NCBI GenBank assembly: GCA_001692895.1
Contig: KV748181.1
Coordinates: 1,741,640-1,805,639, forward strand
DNA from: Cenococcum geophilum 1.58
Taxonomy: Eukaryota; Ascomycota; Dothideomycetes; Gloniales; Gloniaceae
Length of the DNA: 64,000 nt
Reading direction: 5' to 3'
Position 1 is the first letter of the stretch. Every line of letters starts with the position of its first letter. Both the position numbers and the translations under genes were made by a program. The notes under the pieces are model-generated. The model did not search any database. It saw only the letters and a list, made by a program, of their open reading frames with translations, and was not told where the DNA came from. Below, in pieces: positions 47,548 through 57,699 of the stretch.

Positions 47548-48693
47548 CTAAAGATATCGGGGGGGCTTCTTGGCAAAGAAGAGCACGCCGGCAGCGAGAG
47601 CGAGGGCACCAGCTACAACATAGAACACGATGTCAGTTCGGCACTTGGCGTCTAGTTCAGCGGATTCCAGAGGCCACTTTTCGACGTCCTGACTGTGCGG
47701 ATCCTCGTCCGTCAGCGCGACATTGCTGTGGGACTGCCCAGTCTTGGTGCTACTCTTGAGGTATTGAACGTTTGATTCAGCCCAGAAGGGACCAAGGACG
47801 GAGGTAGGAGAGGAGGAACCCTCGGTTTCCTCCGAAATATTTTCTGGGATGTTTCCATGCATGTCTACATGCTTGGAGTGGCCTAGCACTTGGCCCACGA
47901 TGGGCATAGTGTGGGCGCGGGAAGGACCTTCACGAGAAGTGTCAGGACAAGAAGTTCTGAGTCATACTTTTGATATGACGCGAAGTGGGCAGCATGTGGG
48001 AAGGCAAAAGGACATGTACAGGTGGGCCACGTACCTTCGTGCTCGAAGGGCTTGTCTCTGCTGTGATTGCCCAAGAGTCCGGCCAGGGTGTGGGGGCAGA
48101 AGTGGCTGCCTTCAGCTTGGACGAGTTCTTTATACAGCTCGACCGTTCTCGCGGCCAGCGTGTTCCCAGAATACTTGTCTGAGTGGATTCGGTGTGCTGC
48201 CTTCCTGGCGCTGAGAACCAGCTCGCTATCACTCTCCTTGATTTGAGCGAGTTCGCCCGGCGGGAAGAACTCTAAGATAAGAAGTTAGCTGTGCTTATAG
48301 GCTGAAAGCATCGTCAGTATTTACTGGAGCCGATCCGGTGGATGGGCTCTCGAATGGTGTCTTTATTAACATCTAAAGGACTGCATGTCAGCCAGGCTTT
48401 TCTGCGACCGGTCTCGATGACTTCTTTTAGGGGTCTCACTTACCTAGGTTGTGAAGGTGTTTGCACTTTGTGCCGCCTGGGCAACCGCTGTGCTCGCCCT
48501 CCCCTATGCTGGACACGGGCGTGGTCGAATATCGCTGGAGAGTCGGTTTCATCTTCAGAATGATGACGACGAAGATGACGAATACTACGATGAAGGAACA
48601 ATAGAATACCTGTAGATGAGATGAAAGACGGCGGGGCTGTGTGGATGACCAACAGCTAAGAAAGAGAATGGGAACGAATGTCGCACGCAACAA
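47548..48693 (-). CDS. Conserved-looking membrane protein of unknown function, three exons
   Basis: Exons 48444-48693, 48271-48035 and 47882-47548 join in frame to 273 codons plus stop. The introns are GTAAGTGAG...CTTAG and GTACGTGG...GCTAG. Residues about 29-46 (VFYCSFIVVFVIFVVIIL) form a first membrane segment. A conserved-looking stretch with GCPGGTKCKHLHNL follows, then a helix-rich region (PPGELAQIKESDSELVLSAR) and HFCPHTLAGLLGNHSRDKPF. The Ser/Thr-rich linker is followed by a C-terminal membrane segment (FYVVAGALALAAGVLFF) and a short KKPPRYL tail. No named domain recognised. The Cys/His pairs could bind metal, but this is only an inference. The start is uncertain: CAG precedes the first membrane segment, so an upstream intron and different first exon are possible. 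Confidence 0.7.
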
Positions 48694-49095
48694 TAGGGAA
48701 TCAACCGACGGCGGCGTGGTGAAGAGAAGTGGAGGTGTGCACTGGACGAAGGACAGTGGTGATGAAGAAGGGATTGGGGTGGGAGGAGACCAGCGTCCAC
48801 AGGCTCAGTAGCGGTGGCAAACCCAAACGGGCACAGAAGACGAATCGTCCCGTTGGCCGACGCGGGCTGCGAGCCTGGCAGCCTGGGTGCACCGGCAGCC
48901 AGTCGACTGACAGACATCCACCCGGCCCGGCCAATCGTGCCCGTCGCCCGCCCTCAGCTCGCGTGCTCATCGCTCTCGCTGGCTCCGAGCTGGCGCTGGC
49001 TCCACTCCGATTCGTCCTTCGGCCGCGAGCGAAGCCCAAACCGCTCCGCGTAGACCCTCCGCTCATCTCATCCAACCGTTTCATACAGTTTCAAA
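48694..49095. other. Upstream region of the membrane-protein gene
   Basis: GC-rich. Overlapping open frames on both strands (for example 48729-49160 plus and 48701-49084 minus) have Arg/Pro/Ser-rich chance-like composition and no motif. Probably promoter and leader. Confidence 0.5.
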
Positions 49096-49478
49096 GGGGG
49101 GGTTTCGATAAACTGACGGAAGGTAAGGCAACTCGAATCGAGGTGATCTTCGCATACTAGCAGTATATAGTTAGGGACCTTCCGTCAGATTCGATTCTTG
49201 GTAAATATCAAAAGTTTTGATGAATATTTTCATCAGAACTTTAAGCCAACCCCCTATTTTGTTAATAACGGCCAGCGACTCCAAATTTCGCACAGTTAAT
49301 CCTTGCCACTATGTCTTTTGATCCCGCGCGCCAAGTTGATCAAACCATCGAGTTGGTGAGGAGCAAGGATTGCTCTCTATCGAAATCCCTACTTGACCAC
49401 TTGCCGGAAGGTCGCGCTAAATGTATATGTAAGCACTAAAAATTAGCCTTACCTTCCGTCAGTTCATCGAAACCCCCC
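49096..49478. mobile_element. MITE-like element with ~32-bp inverted repeats
   Basis: Left arm begins GGGGGTTTCGATAAACTGAC and continues through GGAAGGTAAGGC to about 49129. The right arm, 49446-49478, is its reverse complement with one mismatch in the paired part. An extra internal CCTTCCGTCAG copy lies near 49180. No coding. Target duplication unclear because of the G-runs at the ends. Confidence 0.75.
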
Positions 49479-50654
49479 TAATGGAAAGGTAGGTGCGGGC
49501 CGAGAGGAAGACTGGCTTGGCAGGATTTGACAGTTGCAAGTTCAGACGAAGATTAGGAACCCCCAGTGAGCGAAAACGTCACCGAGAGCTCCGGCACCCT
49601 TCCTTCATTCACGCCCAGTTCAATAGTCCAGCGGAACGAGCTCGTGACGGCAGCCCCTTCTTGCTTGATTTGCTGACGTAGTTTTGCCATTTTGTTTCGG
49701 GCCCGTTGCATCCCACGTTAATCCCGCGCTCTGCCTGCACCCTTGCCAGCTGGGTGGTCCGGCTGAGACTAGCTTTTGGCGCCGGAAAACCCAGTACGAG
49801 CAAGAGAAACGGCGGCGGGAAGAGTTGCTCTGCGTTTCGCTGAATCGACTTGTAGCAGGAAGCGCCTAAGTCCAGCTGCTCGTGCCGGGCGGGACTCCCA
49901 CGCGATGCGACATCCCCCAAGGGCGGCGGCAGCGCAGAGAGAGGCTGTGTAAGAAATAGGCTGGCGTAGTGGTGTGCGGAGGTAGGTCATGCTCGGTGCA
50001 ATTTTACTCATCTCCACCTTGCTGCCCAACTAGCAAGGAACCGTGGTCATAGGTGGGCGACGGAGCGCGGAAACTAGAAGACCGCAGAAAGCGAAAGAGA
50101 CGGCCGAAGAGGTAGGTTTCGCTGAGCACACCCTCTCGCGAGGCATCGGGGCAGGGTCCATGCTCAGGCGCGGGCGTCCAATGACGTGCGGCACCGGTAG
50201 TGCACCAGCAGAAGGCTGGGCCCTTGCTCTGACGCGTCCCGGCTGCAGCCACGGTCCGTAGTGTGTTCAGCCTGCTCAGAAGTCAAATACATTTTCGACC
50301 CTTTTTGAATGGCTGGTTTTGCGGTGCAGTTCGATTTGAGTGTCCGCCAGCAAGACGCAGCTCCGCTTGATCCGCCTCTCCGCCCCGCGCCGTCCAACCA
50401 GCCAGCGGGACCTAACAAGAAGAACTAGCGGAGGACTGCCGCAGTCTATTGCCACCCGGGGCCCCTGCTCCGCGGTTCCCGCCTGGTGCCACCAGCCGTG
50501 TCTGTCACCCTGTCGCCCTCCCTCCCTCTCACACTCCCTCGTTTCTCCGCTCCTTGGTCTTCTCTCTGCCTTGCTTCCTTAGTCTGCCTTGCGTGTAGAA
50601 TTATTATATATTTTGACCGAGAAGTCCTACATCTTTGCGTATTGGGTTTGCTCT
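49479..50654. other. Probable promoter and leader of the zinc-finger gene
   Basis: GC-rich, with several short open frames on both strands that look like chance. 50500-50600 is strongly CT-rich (CCCTCCCTCTCAC type), typical just upstream of fungal start sites. No conserved coding seen. Confidence 0.5.
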
Positions 50655-51848
50655 ATGTATTCTCAGACTCCAGTGCTCTCGCCTGCATATCCTTACACAG
50701 AGCTAGATTCCAGGGCCCTACCTTGGATTCCTGAGCCCTTTGGTGTCTCGTCCCGAACAGCGACAGCACCACCGTCAAGCTCATCCGAATATGGCTCGAG
50801 CTCGTACTATGCAGACTCTGATACTATCGTCGCGCCCAGTCCCTTCTTGGATCAGAGCTGGGATATCATACCACTGTCTATAAGCTCAGCGTCCAGCCTT
50901 TTCACCCAAGATAAAGACACGTCGTTGCACTTTATGCATGATGCCGACTTGACCTCGCCCTCCGGAGCCTGGCTAAAAGACTCGATAGCAAGTCTCTCAT
51001 CGTCAACCACATTCTCCTATGAAGAATCGGAGGTAGAGAGTTGGAGACAATTGCCTCCGCTGTCGGATGCATTATTAGACGCCTCTCAGGGCAAATCGCG
51101 CGTTTGCGATCGGTGTGGTAAATGCTTCGGCTGGCCGAGTCAGTTGAGGTACGTCTGTCGCATAGCCCTCTTGAGGAAACACGAACAATCACTTACCGCA
51201 TGCAGAAAACATCAAAAGATCCATGACCAAAGCAATCGCGCGCACCACTGTACACAATGCGACATGAGCTTTTTGTACCGGAAGGACCTCAAACGCCATC
51301 AGAACACGAAGCATCGACTTTCAGGGTCTCCCTCGGAGATCTTCAGGTGTCGGGTCGCAGGCTGTCAGCTCAAGAAAGAGTTTACGCGTCGGGACAAGCG
51401 AAGGGAGCACGAGGAGAAGCAACACTCCTCTCAGTCGAGTTCGCAAGATTCCTGTGACCTCTCGGAGGACATTATGAACTACAGCGACGCGAACGCAAGC
51501 CCGCGCTCACCTTGCTCTAGCCCTCGGAGTATGATAGTTGAACCTACTTCCTATCTGAGGACGACAACTCCGACAATGCAGCAGAACTCGAATGAAAAAC
51601 CATTTGCGTGTCCATTCAGAGGCAAAGGCTGCGATAGGACCGATAGCTTCAATAGCTACGTCGACCTAGCACGACACGGGAGGAGCGTTCATAATTCTCT
51701 GCTGCCTGCAGATTCACATGGCTTCTACAAGTGCGCCTACCAAGGCTGTAAAAATTCGTCAAAACTATATCCTCGCAAAGATAACTTCAAGCGCCACGTC
51801 GCGGCCATGCACCCAGACGTGGAGACAGACGGTCTGGTCGAGAGGTAA
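50655..51848 (+). CDS. C2H2 zinc-finger protein, probable transcription factor
   Basis: The first ATG of the frame is 50655 (MYSQTPVLSPAYPY). Exons 50655-51148 and 51206-51848 give 378 residues. The 57-base intron (GTACGT...GCAG) is in frame and free of stops, but its removal restores a perfect finger, CDRC-x12-HQKIH, so splicing is real. The N-terminal ~145 residues are Ser/Pro/Thr-rich and acidic. Fingers start near residues 151, 180 (CTQC...HQNTKH), 213 (CRVAGC...HEEKQH), 298 (CPFRGKGC...HGRSVH) and 339 (CAYQGC...HVAAMH). The last three have longer loops. The role is inferred: DNA-binding regulator in the nucleus; no target can be read from the sequence. Confidence 0.85.
   Translation: MYSQTPVLSPAYPYTELDSRALPWIPEPFGVSSRTATAPPSSSSEYGSSSYYADSDTIVAPSPFLDQSWDIIPLSISSASSLFTQDKDTSLHFMHDADLTSPSGAWLKDSIASLSSSTTFSYEESEVESWRQLPPLSDALLDASQGKSRVCDRCGKCFGWPSQLRYVCRIALLRKHEQSLTACRKHQKIHDQSNRAHHCTQCDMSFLYRKDLKRHQNTKHRLSGSPSEIFRCRVAGCQLKKEFTRRDKRREHEEKQHSSQSSSQDSCDLSEDIMNYSDANASPRSPCSSPRSMIVEPTSYLRTTTPTMQQNSNEKPFACPFRGKGCDRTDSFNSYVDLARHGRSVHNSLLPADSHGFYKCAYQGCKNSSKLYPRKDNFKRHVAAMHPDVETDGLVER
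51149..51205 (+). other. In-frame 57-base intron inside the first zinc finger
   Basis: GTACGTCTG...CATGCAG, length divisible by three, no stop. Retention would insert 19 residues between the second Cys and first His of finger 1 and destroy the finger. Confidence 0.8.
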
Positions 51849-52329
51849 AGTTGCTTCCCTATTCAATACTCTCTACGCATTTGCTGAACAGCGAAGGTCA
51901 AAATGTGTCCCCAACAACGCGAAGGTCAAGAGTCTGCCCCTCACAGCATTTGATACGTTCCAGAGCCTCGATGAAAGCGGCCCCGTTCTCCCCTCGTTCG
52001 GCATCTCTACGCAACCGAGCCGCCTTTACCTCTGAAATTTGAGGAAGAGTGAGCTACGTAGCAGGTTTACCTGGCTGTTTTGTTCTTGAGTGTAATTCTT
52101 GCATTTGTAGACGGTTGCATAGATAGCGGTTGAATCCAATGTTGAGAGGTTGTGCCAAATCCAATCTTTGGAGGTGGCCAAAATACGGCCCTAAGATAAC
52201 CTTAATCGAATCTTCATATTTCATACCACTATCCGTGGCCTTCGTAGCTGCGCCTTGACCATCCACCAGAAGGGTGGGTGGTGGACACCCTAATCGCCAG
52301 GACACGTCAATTGCCAGGATTAAAGGAAT
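51849..52329. other. 3' flank of zinc-finger gene, no gene supported
   Basis: The minus-strand open frame at 52054-52305 (83 codons) has no recognised motif. An imperfect inverted repeat (CCACCAGAAGGGTGGGTGGTGG) lies at about 52260-52285. Confidence 0.45.
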
Positions 52330-52904
52330 TAATTATATAACACTACCACATTAATAATTATAAGTCTTCCAACTACTCACGCGCTTCATCCTATTCACTA
52401 TATCTATCCCTAGAATTATTAGAAGTCTTAGGCTCTGGTATTAGTGTTTTAGCCTTTTTGCGCTTATTTGCGACCTTTTTATTATCTATCTTCCTCTTTT
52501 TAGCTAGTGAGTGGCCTTTAACTACTATAATTACCTTAAACTTCTATATAACCTTTCTAGTACTAGCCTTCTGCTTTTAGCGTCGCTTATTCTTAACCTT
52601 AGTCTCTTTTAGCTGCCATTTAAAAGATCTAAATACTTAAAGCTAAATCTCTACGCCGTATATATATTTCTATATAGCCTTATTTAGGTCCTTATTCTCC
52701 TACTCCCACCAGTTTTACCTAATATACTAAGCTAAGTCGCCTGCCTGCCTAATCGCCTTTAGTATAGCAATATTAATATTCGTTAATATTGGGTCTTTCC
52801 TTAGTGTAGCCTTATGTAGTAGAGATAGCTTATTAAGTACCTTCTTTAAATCAAATAGGTAAAGGCAAGTCTCTATAAAAGCCGCTTTAATTATTGCCTT
52901 CTTA
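52330..52904 (-). pseudogene. pogo/Fot1-like transposase C-terminus, RIPed fragment
   Basis: Minus-strand translation runs from AFIETCLYLFDLKKVLNKLS, similar to the segment usually reading GFxxTGLxPFDPxxVLxKL in pogo transposases, to a Lys/Arg-rich tail. Stops are RIP-type. Part of the same AT-rich remnant continues at 53869-54040 after an inserted LINE fragment. No terminal repeats found. Confidence 0.6.
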
Positions 52905-53854
52905 TTATTCTTGATTCTTGATTAACGTCTGATGCGGTCCCAATTAAGGTCCATGCAGACTACTGCCGTGATGTAGGTACAAAAAACCTCTAAGGGAGAC
53001 GTGGGTGGTAATACAAAGTGTACCCCCTCTAGGTAGCACGCCCGTACTACATCAACGGGAGGAAAAATACCGTTAGGTCGCTGCTCTGAGACTCCTGTAA
53101 GGAGTGTCCTGATTGCCTATCTTGCCCTGTCTGCCATTCGTACCATGCTTCCTTTTGAATTTGTAAGTACCATGAGATTAATATCATTTTGCCCTTGCTC
53201 CTATTCGAATGCCCTATGTATACGTATACGCCTATAGCCCTCCTACTTGCAGCATGATTTCTACCCCAAAGGAACAGCGGGACGAATGTAGATCTAGATC
53301 TAGGTGCCTTGTCCTAGGGCCCCAACCTAGGTCCCCTATGCACACCCCCAGCCAAAGGTGTAGAGGAAGACGGAATACCGCGCGGTAAGTCCAGGCTGTC
53401 GGGTAGGGTAGGGAATGAGAGGCTCATTACAGGCTTCCTAGGGCGTATGCGGTTTATTCGGTCGCCGTGTACGGCTCGTTCGGTCGCCGTATGTGGCTCG
53501 TCGGTCGCCGCGTGCGGCTCGTTCGGTCGTCAGGCTATGTAGGTGTTCGTATAGGAGGAAGGGGGACGCCGGATATAGATGCCGTGGTACGAGTAGTATT
53601 TTCGATAGACAGATGTGATTGATGACCGAGATTGAGACGTGGTAGTCGTTTTTGAAGCTTCCGTTGGGGCTCACCTCCCAGTGAAAAATTCTCCACGCCA
53701 CCACCACATCACAACGCCGGCGCGCTGCTGTATACACGTCTCTGCGTTTGCTCTGGTAGTCTATTGGCACGATCCTGGTGGAACGCCGATAGCTGCATAC
53801 CAGGTTCTCGGGCTCCACCACGTGGAGGTGCAGAGGCCGATTTTCATGGAGCCC
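52905..53854 (-). mobile_element. Truncated LINE insertion with 14-bp target duplication
   Basis: TTATTGCCTTCTTA flanks the insert at 52891-52904 and 53855-53868. The left end carries TTGATTCTTGATT repeats, which on the minus strand form a short simple-repeat tail like fungal LINE 3' ends. A minus-strand open frame (53438-53821) ends in Arg-rich repeats and may be the LINE C-terminus. Composition is normal, not RIPed. Confidence 0.6.
53452..53533. repeat. Minisatellite, ~24-bp unit
   Basis: Four imperfect copies of a unit like CGGCTCGTTCGGTCGCCGT in tandem, inside the minus-strand open frame of the LINE fragment, where they encode repeated Arg/Thr/Asp residues. Confidence 0.75.
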
Positions 53855-53868
53855 TTATTGCCTTCTTA

Positions 53869-54040
53869 AATATATGCTAATATAGTAAGCCTAATTTATA
53901 GCCTTACTGTACTAGTACTTAAAAGGCTAAAATACAACTATATTAAGCGGCTATATCTTATATATAAGATATAAAAAAAAGTAGGCTAGTAAAATCTTAT
54001 AATTAATATAGTATTACGTAAACTCTAGTATTTTATAAAA
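53869..54040 (-). other. AT-rich transposon remnant next to beta-galactosidase pseudogene
   Basis: RIPed continuation of the pogo-like remnant. It abuts the C-terminal end of the GH35 remnant and probably marks the break point that truncated that gene. Confidence 0.5.
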
Positions 54041-54880
54041 GCCGTAGCCGTTAAAAATAAGGAGTCGTCGTAAGTGCGAGCAACTTCAGGGAGCGAGTCT
54101 GCCATTCCCCGTCGCGTTAATGTTGGAAGTTCAGCCCTGCAATTTGCTACTCCAGATATCGAGGCCACAAGAAAACCATAGGCAGTTTTTTTTCTGGCAA
54201 GAAGTTTGCCATTCCATTGGATTGTCTTAACCCGCTCGCCCCCTACGTAGACTTCGACAGTTGTCTGGTTAGTATTGTCGCCTGACACTCGCATCACTCC
54301 GTTGCTGGTAGGGGCACTCCGAACGCTGTCATGACCTAAAACGAAGCTTTGCTCGTTGGGGACGACGTCCGGATTAAAAACTGTTGGCGGGGCGAAAAAC
54401 GAATAGCCCGTATCGAGGTCAAGCAAGTATATGACTAGGCCGTTGGGAAGTTGGATGAAAGTCGCTCCATCAGTCTGAGCATAAGTGTATCCGACAGTGC
54501 TGTTTGACTTGGGTTTAAAACCGGCCTCAACTTAGTACGTTTTGAATTCCCTCACGGATCCTGATTTGAAAGCAAACTCGCCCACTTGACCAATTTTGAG
54601 GTAGAAGACGATAACGGGGGCGTCGAACGTGCCATATATGGGCACTTCAGCGGATGAGTGGGGTAGCGTCTCATCCCCAAAGACATAATCCGTCACAACA
54701 AATCGGCTCTGACGGTTACTTAGTTGCATATTCGGTATCGTTATGGGCCCCGAAGTTGTGTTGACAGTTATGGAGAAATTAGTGATAGCTCTTGAGCTAG
54801 AGGTCGTATGCTCGGCTAAATAGAAGCCGGCCTTCGTGTCTAGGTTCCTCAATACCCATGTGTATATCGCAGTTGAAACG
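54025..54880 (-). pseudogene. GH35 beta-galactosidase remnant (C-terminal domains only)
   Basis: Minus-strand translation contains YTWVLRNLDTKAGFYLAEHT, SRFVVTDYVFGD, YLLDLDTGYSFFAPP, VVPNEQSFVLGHDSVRSA, VKTIQWNGKLL and LPEVARTYDDS. All are landmarks of the post-barrel domains of fungal extracellular beta-galactosidase (LacA type). One in-frame TAA (54532-54534) interrupts an otherwise continuous frame, consistent with CAA to TAA. The N-terminal TIM barrel with the catalytic Glu pair, and the signal peptide, are absent, and the C-terminal domains after YDDS are replaced by transposon sequence. It cannot be a functional enzyme. Family usual length is near 1000 residues; about 285 remain. Confidence 0.85.
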
Positions 54881-55506
54881 CAAAGTTAGTTGAATCATGG
54901 GATACTATTCTTATTAGGCAAAATGACCGAATTCCAGGTTGACGTATTTTCAGGGATGAAGCTTTTAAATGACACCGAAAGACCGAGGCTCTATTGGCTC
55001 TGCCGCTCAGGACTACCCCTCCTCAACCGATCCTCATCAGACAGGACTTTTGGAGTAGCTTCCGCGAGCTTTATAGGGAACGAAGAGGGTTGTGCCTGAA
55101 CGTGCTTCATTGGAGTGTGGGGAAACACAAGGAAGCCGCGTCTGCCAAGCCAGAGGTAAAGCCACTCCGCGTTTCCCCACTACTCCCTCCCAGACATCTC
55201 TTTGGCGTGCTATCATGTTTAAAATATTCCAATACAAATATTTACAATCTGAAATTTCCAGGCGCACTTTAGTCCCCTTTTACACTTCTCTCAGATAAGC
55301 ACGAAATTCACTCCCCCACTAGCTCCTAGGGGAAGACTATTTGCGACCATACCCACCGGACTATCCACCTTTCTTTCCTGGTCCACTTGTCAATGTGCCT
55401 CCTTTTACGCTCGAAATCCCGCTCCACTGCAGCCTACTCGGAACCAATGGCTGAATAGCCTTCAGCCAAACTGTCTCATACAGCCTACGCACATCACAAG
55501 ACTTCA
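54881..55506. other. Intergenic between GH35 remnant and GH5 gene
   Basis: Several overlapping open frames of 60-90 codons at 54890-55298 on both strands, none with motifs. No trace of the missing GH35 catalytic domain was seen here. Confidence 0.5.
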
Positions 55507-57006
55507 TTAGCAAAACCGCACTTTCGTTGAAATCGAGGTTGAGAGGAGAGCATACCCTGGCGACCCATCGCCTGCTTTACTCCCAGGCTCAAAGCTCCCA
55601 TATTGTTTGTTATTAGTGCAGCATGGGCTTGCAGTACCCCACAAGGGTCCAGCAGCCCAAGCGGTCCAGCCAATGTATTCATCATTGGCAGCCATATAGT
55701 TTATGAGATCAGCGAGGTAAGTATCGCACTAACCCATTCATCCGAACGTCGTTAGCCATGTGTTCCAATCCAGAGGGTACCAATGATGGACTTAGTACAT
55801 AGATAAAGAGATGAGACAACAGCTTACCTGCGTGTTATTATCCCCTCCGAACTCGGTGATCATGGCCTACGTATTTATCAGCGCTTTTGCAGTTCCCTTC
55901 GAATTCGCCAACCTTCACTGGACAGGTTTCTCCGTACCTTCAACCCGTACTGCTTCAGCCATCCCGTGACTCCCGCCAAATTTGCCGGGCCAGACTGATT
56001 GCATACTGAGTAACGGCCGCTAAAATCCGTATCCAGGTACTCGTGAATGTCGATGGCCGTATTATTAAGCGGATCAGAGATTTTATAAAGATAATTTCCT
56101 GATGGCTCATCTCCTTGAGAGCTCTGAAGCCAGGAATGGCCACCAGTGTAGCCATTTCCGGGCGCAATGATGAGCTGTTTAGCTCCGGCCGCGCGGATGG
56201 CAGTGATGGCAGCTTGGTTATTTTGAAGAATGAGGGAGGTTGGTATATCGTGGGGCTAGTAATAAATGGCAATTTGGTAAGCGGATGCACTTTCTTGGGG
56301 TTGAGATTCAAATTCGCACGTCCTTACCTCATTCATGAGACCGAATATAACCCTCTCATTGCCTTTGAACCGCCTAGCCAGTTCTCCCCAAAAAGCCCCA
56401 AATTGCGCAGTCGTTGCGGCTTTAGAATCCGATGTGTTTCCAATCACGCTTCCCGTCATAGGTTGCTGAGACGGGTCATTGTAGCGCATGTAGTTGTGTG
56501 GGTCGAGAATTGCGTAGGCTCCTACAATTTCACTTAATTATTTTGCCCGAACGCTCTCTCAAAACGAACCTTTAGTGATAGTGATGTAATCTATGGCATC
56601 CTTATAGTACCCAAAATGCTGGAAATTCATCAGCAACTAGAAATCTTCTCTTGATTCTATTACGCACCGTCTCATTAAATATGCTTCCAAGCCCACACCA
56701 GAGCGGGCACATCCTCTCCAGCAGAAAGGCAACTCTAAATAAATTTACCTGCCATCGATTAATATAGGCCGCCTTCAAATTGGCCCACTGAGCACTACTT
56801 ACTTTGTTTTGGTCAACATATATATCTAGAGCACTTTTATTAATAAAAGCATAATCGACGCCGAATGCCCCTGGCAGTCCAGTTCCTGGCGTTGCGGTGC
56901 TACTCCAGGCGCCGAACTCGCCCGAACTCTCCGCCACACCAGCATAGAATATTTTTGCAGACGCCACAGCCACAAGCGACAATATCAACGAGAAGGCGGA
57001 AACCAT
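55507..57006 (-). CDS. GH5 endo-beta-1,4-glucanase (cellulase), secreted, seven exons
   Basis: Exons 56803-57006, 56668-56748, 56570-56618, 56328-56521, 55938-56255, 55828-55866 and 55507-55728 join in frame to 368 residues, all introns GT-AG. Signal peptide MVSAFSLILSLVAVASA. Landmarks: FRVAFLLERM; DPHNYMRYND; VIFGLMNEPHD with proton donor Glu near residue 176; QLIIAPGNGYTGGHSW; IDIHEYLDTDFSG; MITEFGGDNNT with nucleophile Glu near 287; and YIGWTAWAAGPLWG. No cellulose-binding module. The reaction would be internal cleavage of beta-1,4-glucan outside the cell. The first intron (54 bases) is in frame without stops. The frame is undamaged despite flanking transposon debris. Confidence 0.9.
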
Positions 57007-57699
57007 TTTGAACGAACAGGGAGAAAAAGATGCTGCCCCGAGACAGTTGCTGGAGTTGTGTCTAATATAAGGACACCAACGTATTCATCTGGCTCAGCCA
57101 GCGTTTTTCCGCCGCTTCATTTTTAAGAAAGCAAAGTCCATTGGTAGACTTCCTCGCAGCCGAAGGTCCGCGTTCAATTGAGTACAAGCTGCGATCGACC
57201 TTAAATTTCGACAAGGTGGAGAGGCATTTACCGGCCTGGGCAATTAGCCGGACTAGCCATAGCCAAGGGGTAAAATGAATAGTCAATAAAACGAGGGGTG
57301 GAATGACTGTTTGATGAGAAATATATTGGGATGATTTTTTCTAGAAATCATTTAGAGTCCGGTGTTTTGCATATAATTTCACATTCTTGGCAGGTGCTGC
57401 GAGCGTATTATTAGAGAGTGAAAAAGCGAGGGGATAAAGGATTAGGAGTGTGCTATTTGTGAAAGAGGCAAGCGATTCCGGATTAGAGAATTTTTTCCTT
57501 TTGGGCTCATGAACACATAACATTCATATATTACGTACAGGTTCACTCATTCGAAGCAAAAGGTGGCTTGACCAGAGTCGCATGCAGGCATATCTCTGCT
57601 ATCCCCGTGGCCGTATTATTAAGGAAATCTTGCGCGGTCCATTGGCCACCGAAGTGCTAGCACTTGGTCGCACTAACAAGAGCCGTTATGAAAAACCGT
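57007..57699. other. Intergenic between GH5 and carboxypeptidase genes
   Basis: Promoter side of the GH5 gene and 3' side of the carboxypeptidase gene. Short minus-strand frames at 57062-57286 and 57341-57523 have no motif. Confidence 0.5.

Noticed and set aside
47385-47759. 124-codon plus-strand open frame
   Set aside because: Antisense to the C-terminal exon of the membrane-protein gene, whose three exons join in frame and encode a clear membrane tail.
48729-49160. 143-codon plus-strand open frame
   Set aside because: Arg/Pro/Ser-rich, runs into the MITE terminal repeat, and overlaps other frames; likely GC-rich chance.
50589-50654. Upstream extension of the zinc-finger frame
   Set aside because: The extension begins at TTG, not ATG. 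The first ATG in frame is 50655 and gives a plausible N-terminus.
52054-52305. 83-codon minus-strand open frame
   Set aside because: No homology recognised and no partner exons; kept only as a note in the intergenic entry.
57062-57523. Two short minus-strand open frames as extra genes
   Set aside because: They lie in the GH5 upstream region and show no motif or signal.
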